DNA of 64,000 nt. It comes from Blastobasis lacticolella. Taxonomy: Eukaryota; Arthropoda; Insecta; Lepidoptera; Blastobasidae. A model generated the notes under the pieces. That model did not search any database. It had not been told where the DNA came from and was given only the letters and a program-made list of their open reading frames with translations. The DNA is taken from positions 7,909,057 to 7,973,056 of the forward strand of contig LR990043.1 in the NCBI GenBank assembly GCA_905147135.1. The letters run 5' to 3'. A program made the translations under genes and the position numbers. Shown piece after piece: positions 23,101 through 33,515 of this stretch; the first letter of the stretch is position 1; every line of letters begins with the position of its first letter.

Positions 23101-25663
23101 ATATGACAATAAAGATGAGATGGCGATCTATATCCTTCGAATAGTGGTAAAGTCTCCGGTACTTTAAAAATCGAAAACGAAACTCAAACTTGTTTGGAGA
23201 AATTCACACAGCGCCGTCTAGTCTAGCCCCAAAGTAAGCAAAGCTTGTGTTATGGGTGTTAGATAACAGATAATCTACTTATATTTTTAGCTTTTTTTAA
23301 GCTCTCTACCTATCTCCTATCACCCGAAGCCAGATCATCCAGGCAGGTGTGTGAAAGACGCAATGGGCGGACAAGTGCGGATACCGTCTTTTACAAATCG
23401 GACGCTCTCACCGCAATTAGAGACGGCTGCGCCCGGGAGCCACGAACGGGCAGAGGCGGTTACGAAATGGGGACTAATGTTTTTTCTTAAATTTGTTGAG
23501 AAGATTCGGGAAGGGTGACTAGCAAGTGGCGCCCTCGATTGTAAAGCTGTTACTTGATCGTTTGATAGCTTATCTTGTTATGATTATGAGTGTTACACTT
23601 GTAATACTTACTAATGATTAATATAAGTGTCGTTTTCCTTTCTGTATTGTGTGTAGTGTATTTTAAGTAATGTAAAGCCTATTGCCTATTTTTTGTTGTT
23701 ACAGATCTACATAGTTTAAACCGTGATAACAATTTCCAAAAGATATGAAAAAACGCAAAATTTTTTATAAAAGATTAAACTATTAATAACATCTCAAATT
23801 TGAAACACGAAAAAGAAATATTAGGATGAATCATAATTTTAGTACATCAACTCAAATCGTCTTAGTAAGTAACGCTCATTAACTTATGTAGAATAATTCA
23901 GCGAGTGTGTGTCGCGCTACATTATTTTTACGCAACAAATGTTGTATAGTTACGGTCAATAAAACCATCAAATAATTTTGTGTTCAGTTAAATTTTATTG
24001 GCTCTAAACTCGTCAGAAAGTTTTATTATCCGTAACGTGAGTTAAGGAGTGCAAGTACGGTCTGTTCCTTTAGTCATGTCACCAGGCATATTGGTTGTTT
24101 TGTGCGCACATTATAGTATCGTTCAAATAAATATGATTGATAACGTCGGAAAACAACTATTGTTTAAATTAATCTCACAAATTAAGCATATTCCTTAAAA
24201 ATTAAGAAATCATAGGATTTTAAGAAAATCTAAAAATTGTGGACGGAGTTATTAAAGTAAACAAAGTCAGTCAACGTAATCCTACAAAATGGCTATTACT
24301 ATCTTAATGTAGTTTTTTGGAGCAATTTATGTGTTTACGTTACCGAAAATGTGTCAAATATAAGAATTCTTAAATATTTCCTAGGAATTATCAATGTAAT
24401 GTCGGGGTGACGTATACAAACCAGCAATATATCTGGTGACATATGTTAGGAAACACACTGTACCTAGACACTAGTAAGTGTGCCGATTTCAATGTTTACG
24501 GCTAGACTATTTGCTGAGTAAACGGCCTGCCTACACTGGAGTAAAAATTATAGTGTTGTATCACAGCAATTGTGTGTAGGAAGATCGTTAGGCAAATCTC
24601 TGTAGGAAAATACTGATTACTTAACGTTTTGGGAATTCCTACCTGTAATTCGTATTTATCATGTCAAGACAGTACTTAAATAGATAGCTAGAGTGATAGA
24701 TAACGATGTAACATGATTGATTAGAATAAATATGTTGATTTTACGTTGACAATCGTTCTTTACTAAATAGTGCTTGGCATTGAACTTGCACTTAGTATCC
24801 CATTTGTTGTTCGATTTTTACAGCCAATAATCATAAAGTTAAAATCGCCCTACAAGTTCAGTGTGACTTTTCTTGAGTTTTTTAGAAATGTATAGAGGTA
24901 AAGACCGTATTTTTTATTCGCGCTAAACTCAAATGGACTACATTTAAGTGGGCAACATGGAACAGAAACATTCGCGATTCCACAGGAACTTAACAGTCAT
25001 ATATAAATAAGGTAAAGGCCATCTCAACACAGACCTACAAAGATATTTTGACTCCTGGCCGAAATCAGAACTAACGCCGCCATCTTATAAACCATCAAAC
25101 AGACATCTGGAGTTGACGTTTGACAACCACGCCCTCATCCAAGTGCCAAAAGATTCTCGTAGGTCTGTAAGTCAATACAACAGCCCTCATCCAACTGCCA
25201 AAAGATTGTTCTACATCTGTAAGTCAATACCGCATCCACCGTGAGAGTCCCGCGGGCGCCAGCGGTCAGCGGAGCGGCCCGTCACGGCGCACTGCCCATA
25301 ATTGTGGCTGGTCCGACAAATATATTAAGTATTCGTGATAGAGCCGAGCGGTGTGTAATTTGCCAGCGTTTCACTGGAGTCTAGAGTACCTGGGTCTAGC
25401 CACGAGACAACGCTAGCCATTACTAGCTAGACACAAGAGTTCGCAGGTGTGGAACGGCTGTTATATGCTGGTATCATTCGTTGCTTTCTCTATGATATTT
25501 TGAGTTAGATAATTATGGGCAGATTAATATATGAGACGAAACGTGTATGTACGTAACTAAAGATTTTATTGGAGATTTTAAAGAAATATAAGACCACAAA
25601 AATTAAGCTACTAAATAAGCCTATGTAGCAATTTACCTACGTATATAAATCGATTTAATAATC
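23101..25663. other. Non-coding stretch
   Basis: AT-rich, nothing recognised. A CCCTCATCCAA.TGCCAAAAGATT phrase occurs twice (25131-25155 and 25184-25208) as a short local duplication. Confidence 0.55.
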
Positions 25664-25701
25664 GACTAACTGTTTAGCATCCATATACTAAACAGTTAGT
25701 C
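25664..25701. repeat. Perfect 14-bp-arm hairpin
   Basis: GACTAACTGTTTAG at 25664-25677 and its exact reverse complement at 25688-25701 enclose a 10-nt loop. The surroundings are AT-rich, with no gene nearby. Confidence 0.8.
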
Positions 25702-26110
25702 TGACGAGGACCAGTTGTGACACACTTCACATTTCCTAGGAACTTTGGAAAACTCAGCAGAGAAAAGATTACGACTAGGACTAGAAATGTGAATAATGAC
25801 ATTTTATTACTATGTTTTACTTGGTTTGGCATTGCGTTGAATACGTAATGCATGGGAATGGTGAAAATGGTAATGTATTTAAATAGAAATAAGTACCAAC
25901 GTAAAGTTTCGCAATTTGTTGCTAATTCAGTACAACAGTTATGTCCGTGTCATGATTGTGCAGTAAAATTTCCATGGTGTTATTTTGAAAATTATAATTT
26001 AGTTGAAAGTGTGACTGTTACGCAAAAAGTGCAAAGACACGTCATGTAACCTACAATTTTGTGAATCATTGTCAACCAAGTATCTTAGTATTTTTAGTTA
26101 CTTAAATCTG

Positions 26111-26184
26111 TCATCATGATCATCATCTTGACGTTATGTCCCAGTAGCGCCCCGCGCGGCACCCCAGGGTCCAGGGTCCGCTTT
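26111..26184 (-). mobile_element. SINE 3' end fragment
   Basis: The minus strand carries AGCGGACCCTGGACCCTGGGG...GGGACATAACGTCAAGATGATGATCATGATGA, the SINE 3' end with a GATGAT-type tail. The middle is more diverged than in other copies. Confidence 0.65.
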
Positions 26185-26227
26185 TACTTAAATTCAGTAA
26201 ATAGTACTAACGACTGGTATAATCTGG

Positions 26228-26686
26228 GGCCCTATTTTTGAATCGCTCGCCTTGATTCGAACGGTTTTCAATTTTGATGCATGGTGCTGATTTTCGCTAT
26301 TTTTTACCCGTACCCTTTCGGTATTGCTAAATAAATAATATAAATAAAAAACTTTTTATTTAATTCTCATTTCATGCAATATACAATTTTTTTTTTACAT
26401 GCAAGTAGATAATTATCACAATATAATATTGATATAATTAATTAGTTAAGGCTAATTGCATAATTTCTTTATATATTTTTAATCATTTTCATAATATTTT
26501 ATTTCAATTTATTATTGGTATTTATATTTATTTATCAATATAAATATTTTATTATTGTTATTTTATCTTTTTATAATTAGAGCCCCTCTCTAGGGTCGGT
26601 ATTGCTAATGTGCTTAAAAAATCTTCACGTCGAAAATCATGATTAAAAACCGTTAGAATCAAGGTGAGCGATTCAAAAATAGAGCT
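26228..26686. mobile_element. Non-autonomous DNA transposon with ~38-bp terminal inverted repeats
   Basis: The left end CTATTTTTGAATCGCTCGCC (continuing TTGATTCGAACGGTTTT, 26232-26269) is inverted at the right end (26645-26682, with AAAACCGTTAGAATCAAGG then TGAGCGATTCAAAAATAG). Identity between the ends is about 90 percent. The interior of about 375 bp is very AT-rich and has no open frame. Target-site duplication not resolved. Confidence 0.82.
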
Positions 26687-27260
26687 CGTGTTCGCTTAGT
26701 AACTCCGGCAGAGGTCGAATAAAAGGCAATTAATAACTCTGTTAATATACCTCCCATTTCGCGTTGGGGATTATTATTAAATTAAAATAAAAACAAATTG
26801 CCGAGCTCCTCTTGTACTAAAAGACCTGTTTTAATAAGACGAAGACGTTAATTACGAAAAAATTAGCCGCGTTATTCCATGAATCACTACAGAATCTTAT
26901 CTACGTATTTGAAGGTAAGTTACGTAACACGTAAAACGAGTTGACAGATTACTAGGGCAGGAATTACCCGAATACGAGGCAAATTGGCGCGCGATCCGTC
27001 TTACCCGTTATCAATGTATCTGACAAGTGTGATTACTGATGTGCAAACACTGATAGCTTGCACCATTGTCTCCACAGTCAACGTACTTTACAATAGATGT
27101 CCTCTACTGTGTGTCTGATAAGAAATTTATGGATATTTTCTCAATTGTAGGATTGACCGTTGGGAATGAAATTTTAAATTTTAATTGTAGCTATACTAAT
27201 TAATTTTAATAGTTGTATTGAAAATGTGTTTAATAATTTAAAAAAAAATTGTATGTAATA

Positions 27261-27345
27261 GGGCACATAAACCGGCAAGGGGAACATGGAAGGCGGTCAC
27301 CGCTGTCTATGGACATCAGCAACACCGGGGGCGATACTAATTCGC
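27261..27345 (+). repeat. Lepidopteran dispersed repeat fragment (GGTCACCGC..CTATGGACATC)
   Basis: GGCACATAAACCGGCAAG...GGCGGTCACCGCTGTCTATGGACATCAGCAACACC matches the middle of the family. An inverted relative at 36062-36128 has GATGTCCATAGACGGCGGTGATCAC. Confidence 0.7.
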
Positions 27346-27547
27346 AACGTATTAAGATTATGGAATTGATAATGCTTTTTTATCGCGATAACGTGAATGG
27401 GGAAGTGCATCGTTTTTTTTCTATCAAGTGGAATAATGTGATATTTTTGCCTTCCCCTGCCGTGAAAAGAGTGATTATCGGATAAATGAAAATTTCTAGT
27501 TGTTCGTTACAGATGTCTTCGTAAATTTTTAATTATATAAAAACTAG

Positions 27548-27765
27548 TGGACCCGGCGCGGGCGCGACTTCGTTTGTACACCTACTTTACCCCTACTTGC
27601 TCTTTTTTATTGCTTATAAACTTTCCTCTGGAACCACTATATCTAAATGTTGAACACTACATTAAAATCCGTTGCGTAATTTAAAATATCTAAGCGTACA
27701 TAAATACATACTTAGGGACAGACGGCGGGAAGCGACTTGGTTTAATACTACGTATATATAGATGG
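27548..27765 (+). repeat. Lepidopteran dispersed repeat ('gcgacttcgt...aaaatccgttgcgtaattt')
   Basis: It starts GACCCGGCGCGGGCGCGACTTCGT, has the phrase CATTAAAATCCGTTGCGTAATTT, and ends with GACAGACGGCGGGAAGCGACTTGG. The same arrangement appears inverted at 37870-38115. This is a familiar non-coding moth repeat; I cannot assign its class from the sequence. Confidence 0.7.
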
Positions 27766-28893
27766 CAGCTTATCCTTACCACAAAAACCACCAACTTGAA
27801 TGTTCCAGTACATACCTAATAATAATAAATTAAATCAATTCCTTTTATAAACCGAGACACCGCGCATAACAGCCATTTACTAGTGGTGAGAATCTATAGT
27901 AGTGGTAACAACAGGCCCTTTTCCACTAAGGATTCTTTGTTTGCAGCCATTTGCAGTATGACTCATAAATGCGGCTGGTTGTTTTGCAGTCTGCAATAAC
28001 TTGTGGTTTTATTAATTAAAAGTTAATTACGTTGTTGCAAATCAAACGTAACGTGTGCACTTAAAAGTGATTGATCGAAAATATTAATTGAAAGTGATTC
28101 TTCTTTGTTCAGAACCAGAACCAGTATATGTACCTATATATGCTTAAGTACATATTAAACACATTTTTTTTAAATTCTATGGTGGCAACACCTTCGATTT
28201 TGAACCCCGCAATTTTTTACAAGATATAGTTTCCAACTTAATTTCTTCACAACAATGGCCTCAATATTTCCCGGGCCTAAACCCAATGGGTTTTTACATT
28301 TAGTCCATTCGTGAGGCCAAAGTATCAGTAAAACATCGCTCTTTGATGAGAATGTTACAAAATATAATCAGACCGCATTTGTGCAGCGAGCGAATTCTAC
28401 GGGACAGACTCGATGCTGTTATCCGTGCTAAAGGCGATATCTAGGTATCGATATCCGATATCCGGTGTCGATACCCTAGTATTAGTATCCTGTAGATATA
28501 CTCAATTTTCCAAACATAAGATATCAAAACTTACAACATCAGAGCACTTTGATAACACATCTAGTGACAGGCCCTGTAATTTAATAATGTCGGAATGCAT
28601 TTGTAGATATTATCATTATTTTTAGATTTCACGAAATATAATTACAAGTTACAGATACCTCCACCACAGTCCACGCAACGAACAACGACCGTCTGGGGTC
28701 GCGATCCCGTTTTATGAATGTGAAATTTACGGGCGATTCTACCGTTGCTATACGTAATTACAGTTGGAATGTCGCCGAGAGTTTGTCTCGCTTTTTTTTG
28801 AAGCGGTAAGTACCTAACTGTTTAAGCTAAGCGGTACACCGATGATGAACCGTTAGCTGCGCACGCGATGTCACCACAACATTTAATGTAACT

Positions 28894-28992
28894 GGACCCT
28901 AGAGACTTGACCATCGTTTTCGCCGAGAAATTATATATTAATTATAATACCTTCTCTTTGCTCCATCACCGGCACATCTCGAGGCAATGTAC
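28894..28992. repeat. Direct repeat unit 1 of a pair (~98 bp)
   Basis: GGACCCTAGAG...CATCGTTTTCGCCGAGAAATTA, ATTAATTATAATA, CCATCACCGGC and GAGGCAATGT recur in the same order at 29155-29252. The units are about 260 bp apart and clearly diverged. Confidence 0.75.
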
Positions 28993-29154
28993 CTCATAAC
29001 AGACCACTACGGGACTAAGGCCCTCTCCCACGAAATGGAAGGTTATTCCCGTAATCTCCAGCCTACGGAGAGTCTAGATCTCTTGCCTCCAAAACATTAG
29101 TCGCCTTATACGCGCAGGAGTGTAAGTCCTATTCTACTCTGCCGGACACCACAC

Positions 29155-29252
29155 GGCCCTAGAGTCTAGAGTGCATCGTTTACGCCAAGAAATTATTAAT
29201 TAATTATAATAACCCTTCTTTTATCCATCACCGGCCGTCTGGAGGCAATGTC
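29155..29252. repeat. Direct repeat unit 2 of a pair (~98 bp)
   Basis: GGCCCTAGAGTCTAGAGTGCATCGTTTACGCCAAGAAATTA is followed by ATTAATTATAATAA, CCATCACCGGC and GGAGGCAATGT. It is the second copy of the 28894 unit. The spacer has gene-like GC content but no convincing frame. Confidence 0.75.
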
Positions 29253-31044
29253 CGTGCTATAAAAGCTTCAATTACAACAAAACGTGGCTAATTTCAATCA
29301 AATAACGCCACTAATTATCTGTCATCGGTCGGGCTTTGTGCATACCGCTTTATTAATGACTCAATTGATGTAGTTGATAGTCAGACTGCGGCCTCATTAT
29401 GAGAAAGTCATTCCGGACGCATGCGTTCACGACGCCAGCATTAAACGTTTGAAATAAATGCCTATTGAATTATAATCTGTGTTATGTACCGACAATAGAT
29501 ACAATGCTGGGAGAAAAAACTGTATCAATCAGTTCTGATTAACGAAGAGATACAATGTATTTGTAGATGGATAAATCTATATTCATAGACCTACAGACTG
29601 TATGTTAGATTACGAAATATGAAACTAAGTACTAGGTGTAACGCGAAGAATTACCCTTCCCTTCCTAATAGCCAAACTAACAGATAAAAATACGGGACTC
29701 ACCTCCATTTTGGCGATACACAAAAAAAAAGCTAAGCACGTTTTAATACCCTCATCATAATTACGAATCGTCGGCCTCGTCTTTGATACAATTTAATGGC
29801 CAGAAATGAATAATAAAGGGCGTATAACGAATTGTGGATGTTAATCGAGAGATCGGCTCATTACGGCCTCATTAGCCGCACCTCGGGGCCACGGACGATG
29901 TCATTCCATCCGCCAAAGCATTTGTTCTAAGGCTAATTAAACCACCCCCAGCGGAATACAAGCAAAGTTTCAGCTTTCAATTTGTTCTTTTGTTTTAATT
30001 GCTACACGTGCTTAGGTATTCTCGGAAATTTAATATTTTTTTCAAATATCGAATTTGTATGTTCCTTTTTTTCGGGAAAAGGTGTATGGGCAAATGCATT
30101 GGATTGGGTTTTTTCGTTTCTTTTTATGGCTGTGCCAGTGACATTGATCGACATGGGGCCTGGTTAGCGGGCAGCGTGCGGCGGGGGGTCCGCCCAAGAA
30201 TGTGAACTGATCTGCTATGACGACATTTGATTTACAATTAGAATAGTAAACGTTGACTTAGAATGATCGCTGTGGCTGGTTAGCATTTCGCTTTCCAAGC
30301 CTAGACTATTAATTTTATTGCTATCCAACTAAACTCAATCGGTATAATCATACTGTGATTTACGTTCACCTTAACGATTAGCCTGTTTTAGTACAATAAT
30401 AAATTTAAACAAGCACTTATAAGGTATATTATTTACGGAGAGCAATTTTCTCCAACGACATTAGTATAACCTTTACTTAACACCAAGATAATGGCCAATA
30501 ATTACACGATGAAATCATAAAAATGAATTCGTAAAACGCGTCGGTGCCGCTCACAATACGCCGTTGAATGTTAATGACTCATCCAGCTTCAACTATCTAA
30601 ATTTACGCGGTTAATAAGCCAAACGAACACGTTTAGAGACAGACGTAACTTTGGCTCACACGTCCGTGAAATTGGACAAAAATCCTAAACTTGTTCCTGA
30701 CGCACGTCTGTGTGCGAGCCACGCTTCGACGCTGCTATGATGGACAATTTAAAAGTTTTATTATATCGTCAGACAAGATAATAAGCGACGGCTCTGAACA
30801 ATGATAGACTGGTGCAGTGACAGACAGACCGACAGCCAGGTGGTCGCGGCAGTGACATTGCTATTGTACTACATTTTCTATTTTTATTGTGTCAACTGCG
30901 ATTATTGTTATTAAAATTCGTGTTTAAGTTACTGGGGCGAGAGATGTTACCGTGCTTAGTAGTTTTGGATCATTTAGCTTCGGCAACAACAAACTAAATC
31001 TACAAGTTTAAATTATTAAAACTCGTAGATGTCAGCTGTCATTG
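29253..31044. other. Non-coding stretch with a start-codon/donor motif
   Basis: The minus strand at 29712-29694 reads CGCCAAAATGGAG|GTGAGTC: a good insect start context and donor consensus with only two codons between. See the finding. No other gene signal was seen. Confidence 0.4.
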
Positions 31045-31150
31045 ATAATCGTGTGGGATAAGCCCGCCTTTGCTTTGTAAAATGTAATTTTTCTCATTAC
31101 TGTATTTATTTTTAAATTGCAATAAAGAGTTTACATACATACATACATTT
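31045..31150 (+). mobile_element. Probable LINE 3' end
   Basis: TGGGATAAGCCCGCCTTTGC, a T-rich stretch, CAATAAAGAGTTT and a TACA/CATA microsatellite tail resemble the 3' UTR and tail of CR1-type lepidopteran LINEs. No coding part remains upstream. Confidence 0.55.
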
Positions 31151-31929
31151 ATTACCATATAGTTAAAACTTTTTTTATTTTACCTCATGTAAAGAGATTT
31201 ATTACTAGAACCTCCCTTGGGTCTTAGTCTGTTACCAAAGATCACCACGCAGCTGTGCTCTCAGATAATTTGATCTAGTTCTTTAAGGTCTTACCTGGCT
31301 TCATCTATTCAGTGATACGAGGCCGGACAACAGAGTGGTCCGCGTCCTGAAGTCCTATAAGATGTCTAATTTATTTCATTTTCACATTATTTAAAATGAA
31401 TTAATACAAGTACCTATACATATTAGAGGTAGTATAAAAAATAATATACCGTCGCGGGGTGCCAATCGGCTCACGATACGGTTCGCTTGGCTGGCTTACC
31501 TAACGAGTGATGAGCTTATTGCAGTACTAAACTTCAACTATCCTGAAAGTATGTAACGGACCGAACACCCTTCTAGCTCTCAGCTTGAGCTGCTTAACTT
31601 TGCTTATCGTTCTCGTAAGCACGTTGCCATTGGCTTCTACTTCGGTAGTATTATTAAAAACTGTTATCCCGTTACATCTTGCGCTACCGTCACACCACTT
31701 GTAAAATCGCTAGGTACCTATGCTTTTGCCTGTAACGGCAAGAAATGCAAGAACTTGTTTACCGAAACAGCCGAGCCGCGACGTTCACGAATCTATCACA
31801 CCGAACGGTGGACATAACCGCTCGTTCCGGTCACAGCGCCCGAGAGCAAAGCAAACATAAACCACACTTGTAAGAGTTGTAATGAAGCGTTATAGGCACG
31901 ATAATAAAGCTAAATTGATTAGCGGAGGT

Positions 31930-32010
31930 CCCGCGCAGGTAGGCCGCATTCCTGTGGACCCCCGCGCGCCCCGCGCACCCCCCGCGCCGCCCCGCGAGCG
32001 CGGGACATGG
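31930..32010. promoter_or_regulatory. C-rich CpG block
   Basis: A dense strip (GACCCCCGCGCGCCCCGCGC, then ACCCCCCGCGCCGCCCCGCG) is embedded in AT-rich DNA. The minus strand has multiple G-runs. No coding frame is supported. Confidence 0.35.
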
Positions 32011-32390
32011 GAATGTTTGTCATAATGGTAAACGCAGCCTGCAGCCAATAAAAAGAATGCTATAACCGCGACGGGATCGTGTTTACGAATGCTAGATAAT
32101 ACATGGAATGAATTAACGGGAATGGATCAATGTGGGTGAGATATAAAATTTGGAATTTTGGAGGTAGAATTGGAAAAATGTTGTAAGTAAGGAAGTGTTT
32201 TCTGTCTTACCTTATTCCTTATGTGAAAAGGGCAACCTAGAGAAGAATTTGTAAAGATGTTTTTTTTTAGACAGAAGTCGCGTGTAGGGGCTAACTAGTT
32301 ACCATCTTTAATTGTATTTATCTTTTTCCCGCGACTTCGTCGTCCGAATTACCATAGATATATTTTTTCGGACCAGCTTACGCCTCAGTA

Positions 32391-32641
32391 GAGCTCGTCT
32401 CATCTAAAATGACGCGCCCCACTATCGCATTAACGCACACAAGCAAGTTTAAAATATGGACGCAATACATATACAAATGCCGTTGTAATTGGTCATTCAG
32501 TTGCCGGTGAAATTCAAACGTAGGAGCACGCGTCGTTCATTGGCTCCCACACAGATGAAGTGTCGTTATCAATATTTGCACTCACACATCGAAATCAACT
32601 AACTAAGTAGTGGGGCGCGTCATTTTAGACTAGACGAGCTC
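32391..32641. mobile_element. MITE with ~34-bp terminal inverted repeats and TA duplication
   Basis: The left end GAGCTCGTCTCATCTAAAAT, continuing GACGCGCCCCACTA, is mirrored at 32608-32641 (TAGTGGGGCGCGTCATTTTA, then GACTAGACGAGCTC). TA dinucleotides flank both ends (32389-32390 and 32642-32643), as expected for Tc1/mariner-type targets. The element is 251 bp with no coding capacity. Confidence 0.88.
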
Positions 32642-32679
32642 TACCATATTCCGATTGTTTTTCTTGAATATCTACAATA

Positions 32680-32775
32680 TACAGTCATACAACGAATTAG
32701 CTGACTCCTTACTCCATATTGTCATATGTATTATCATAAGGCCGGGGGATCAACTAATTAGTAGAATGACTGTAC
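32680..32775. mobile_element. Small MITE, copy 1 (ACAGTCAT ends)
   Basis: A TACAGTCAT end at 32680 and an ATGACTGTA end at 32766-32774 enclose a core with GAATTAGCTGACTCCTTACTCC, ATTATCATAAGG and CAACTAATTAG. A second copy lies at 46131-46224. TA at both ends suggests a TA target. Confidence 0.78.
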
Positions 32776-33347
32776 AAACACGGCTAGTTTACAGTTTTTA
32801 AATAGGAACAATAGATAGGATACAAAATGATTGAAGAACATCATACAAATCTTCATCAATGTACAAAATCTAATTCAATCTGAGTGAAAAATAAACGGGC
32901 AGATAAAGCACACTGGAATGTCCAATTTGTACATTTATTAGCAATACCTACGAATGATCACTTTAAATTACACAAGGAGGTGTACCTACTCTTTGCGACA
33001 AGGAGGAGTACCAACTTTTTGCGATTTTCATGCTAAAGTTTCGCAGAGGATCGATGAAAACAATGAGCTTTTATTGTGTACCATGGCCGCTATGCGGATC
33101 CCATACTAAAGTCACACATGACTTTGATAGCGAAACGAGGTCGTTCTCGCATTTGGCACTCTACCAGCGCTAGTTACTGCACTGCAATATTACCTGTAAC
33201 AAAAACAAACATAATCTCATTAGATTTTGTCGTGGAAATTAGGTTTTAGCATTATATTCGTACTAGGAATCGAGAGACACATTCTGAGTCATGTAGGTAC
33301 ATTGATTGAACACTAACCTACTCTATCGACAGGGAAAACAACGCGAG

Positions 33348-33515
33348 GAAACCTGCAATCAGGCGACTGAATGTGTAACCATGATCCAATCTTGTCAGGT
33401 TCTTAACAACGTCACGGAGGTCAGATGGCGGTCCTTCAACTCCTGACCGCTAAAACCTGGATTATGGTCAAGGCAGATCCCGGAACCTCGTGCGCGAGAG
33501 CACAATTTTTATCCC
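33348..33515 (+). mobile_element. SINE, 5'-truncated copy
   Basis: The plus strand carries GAGGAAACCTGCAATCAGGCG, CCATGATCCAATCTTGTCAGG, GGAGGTCAGATGGCGG, CCTGGATTATGGTCAAGGC and CCTCGTGCGCGAGAGCACAA. This is the middle and 3' part of the shared SINE body, without the CCGGGACATTAACGCC end. Confidence 0.82.

Noticed and set aside
26890..26913. 22-nt plus-strand micro-exon (CTACAG|...GAAG|GTAAGT)
   Set aside because: The donor is good, but the acceptor has no pyrimidine tract and no neighbouring exon was seen.
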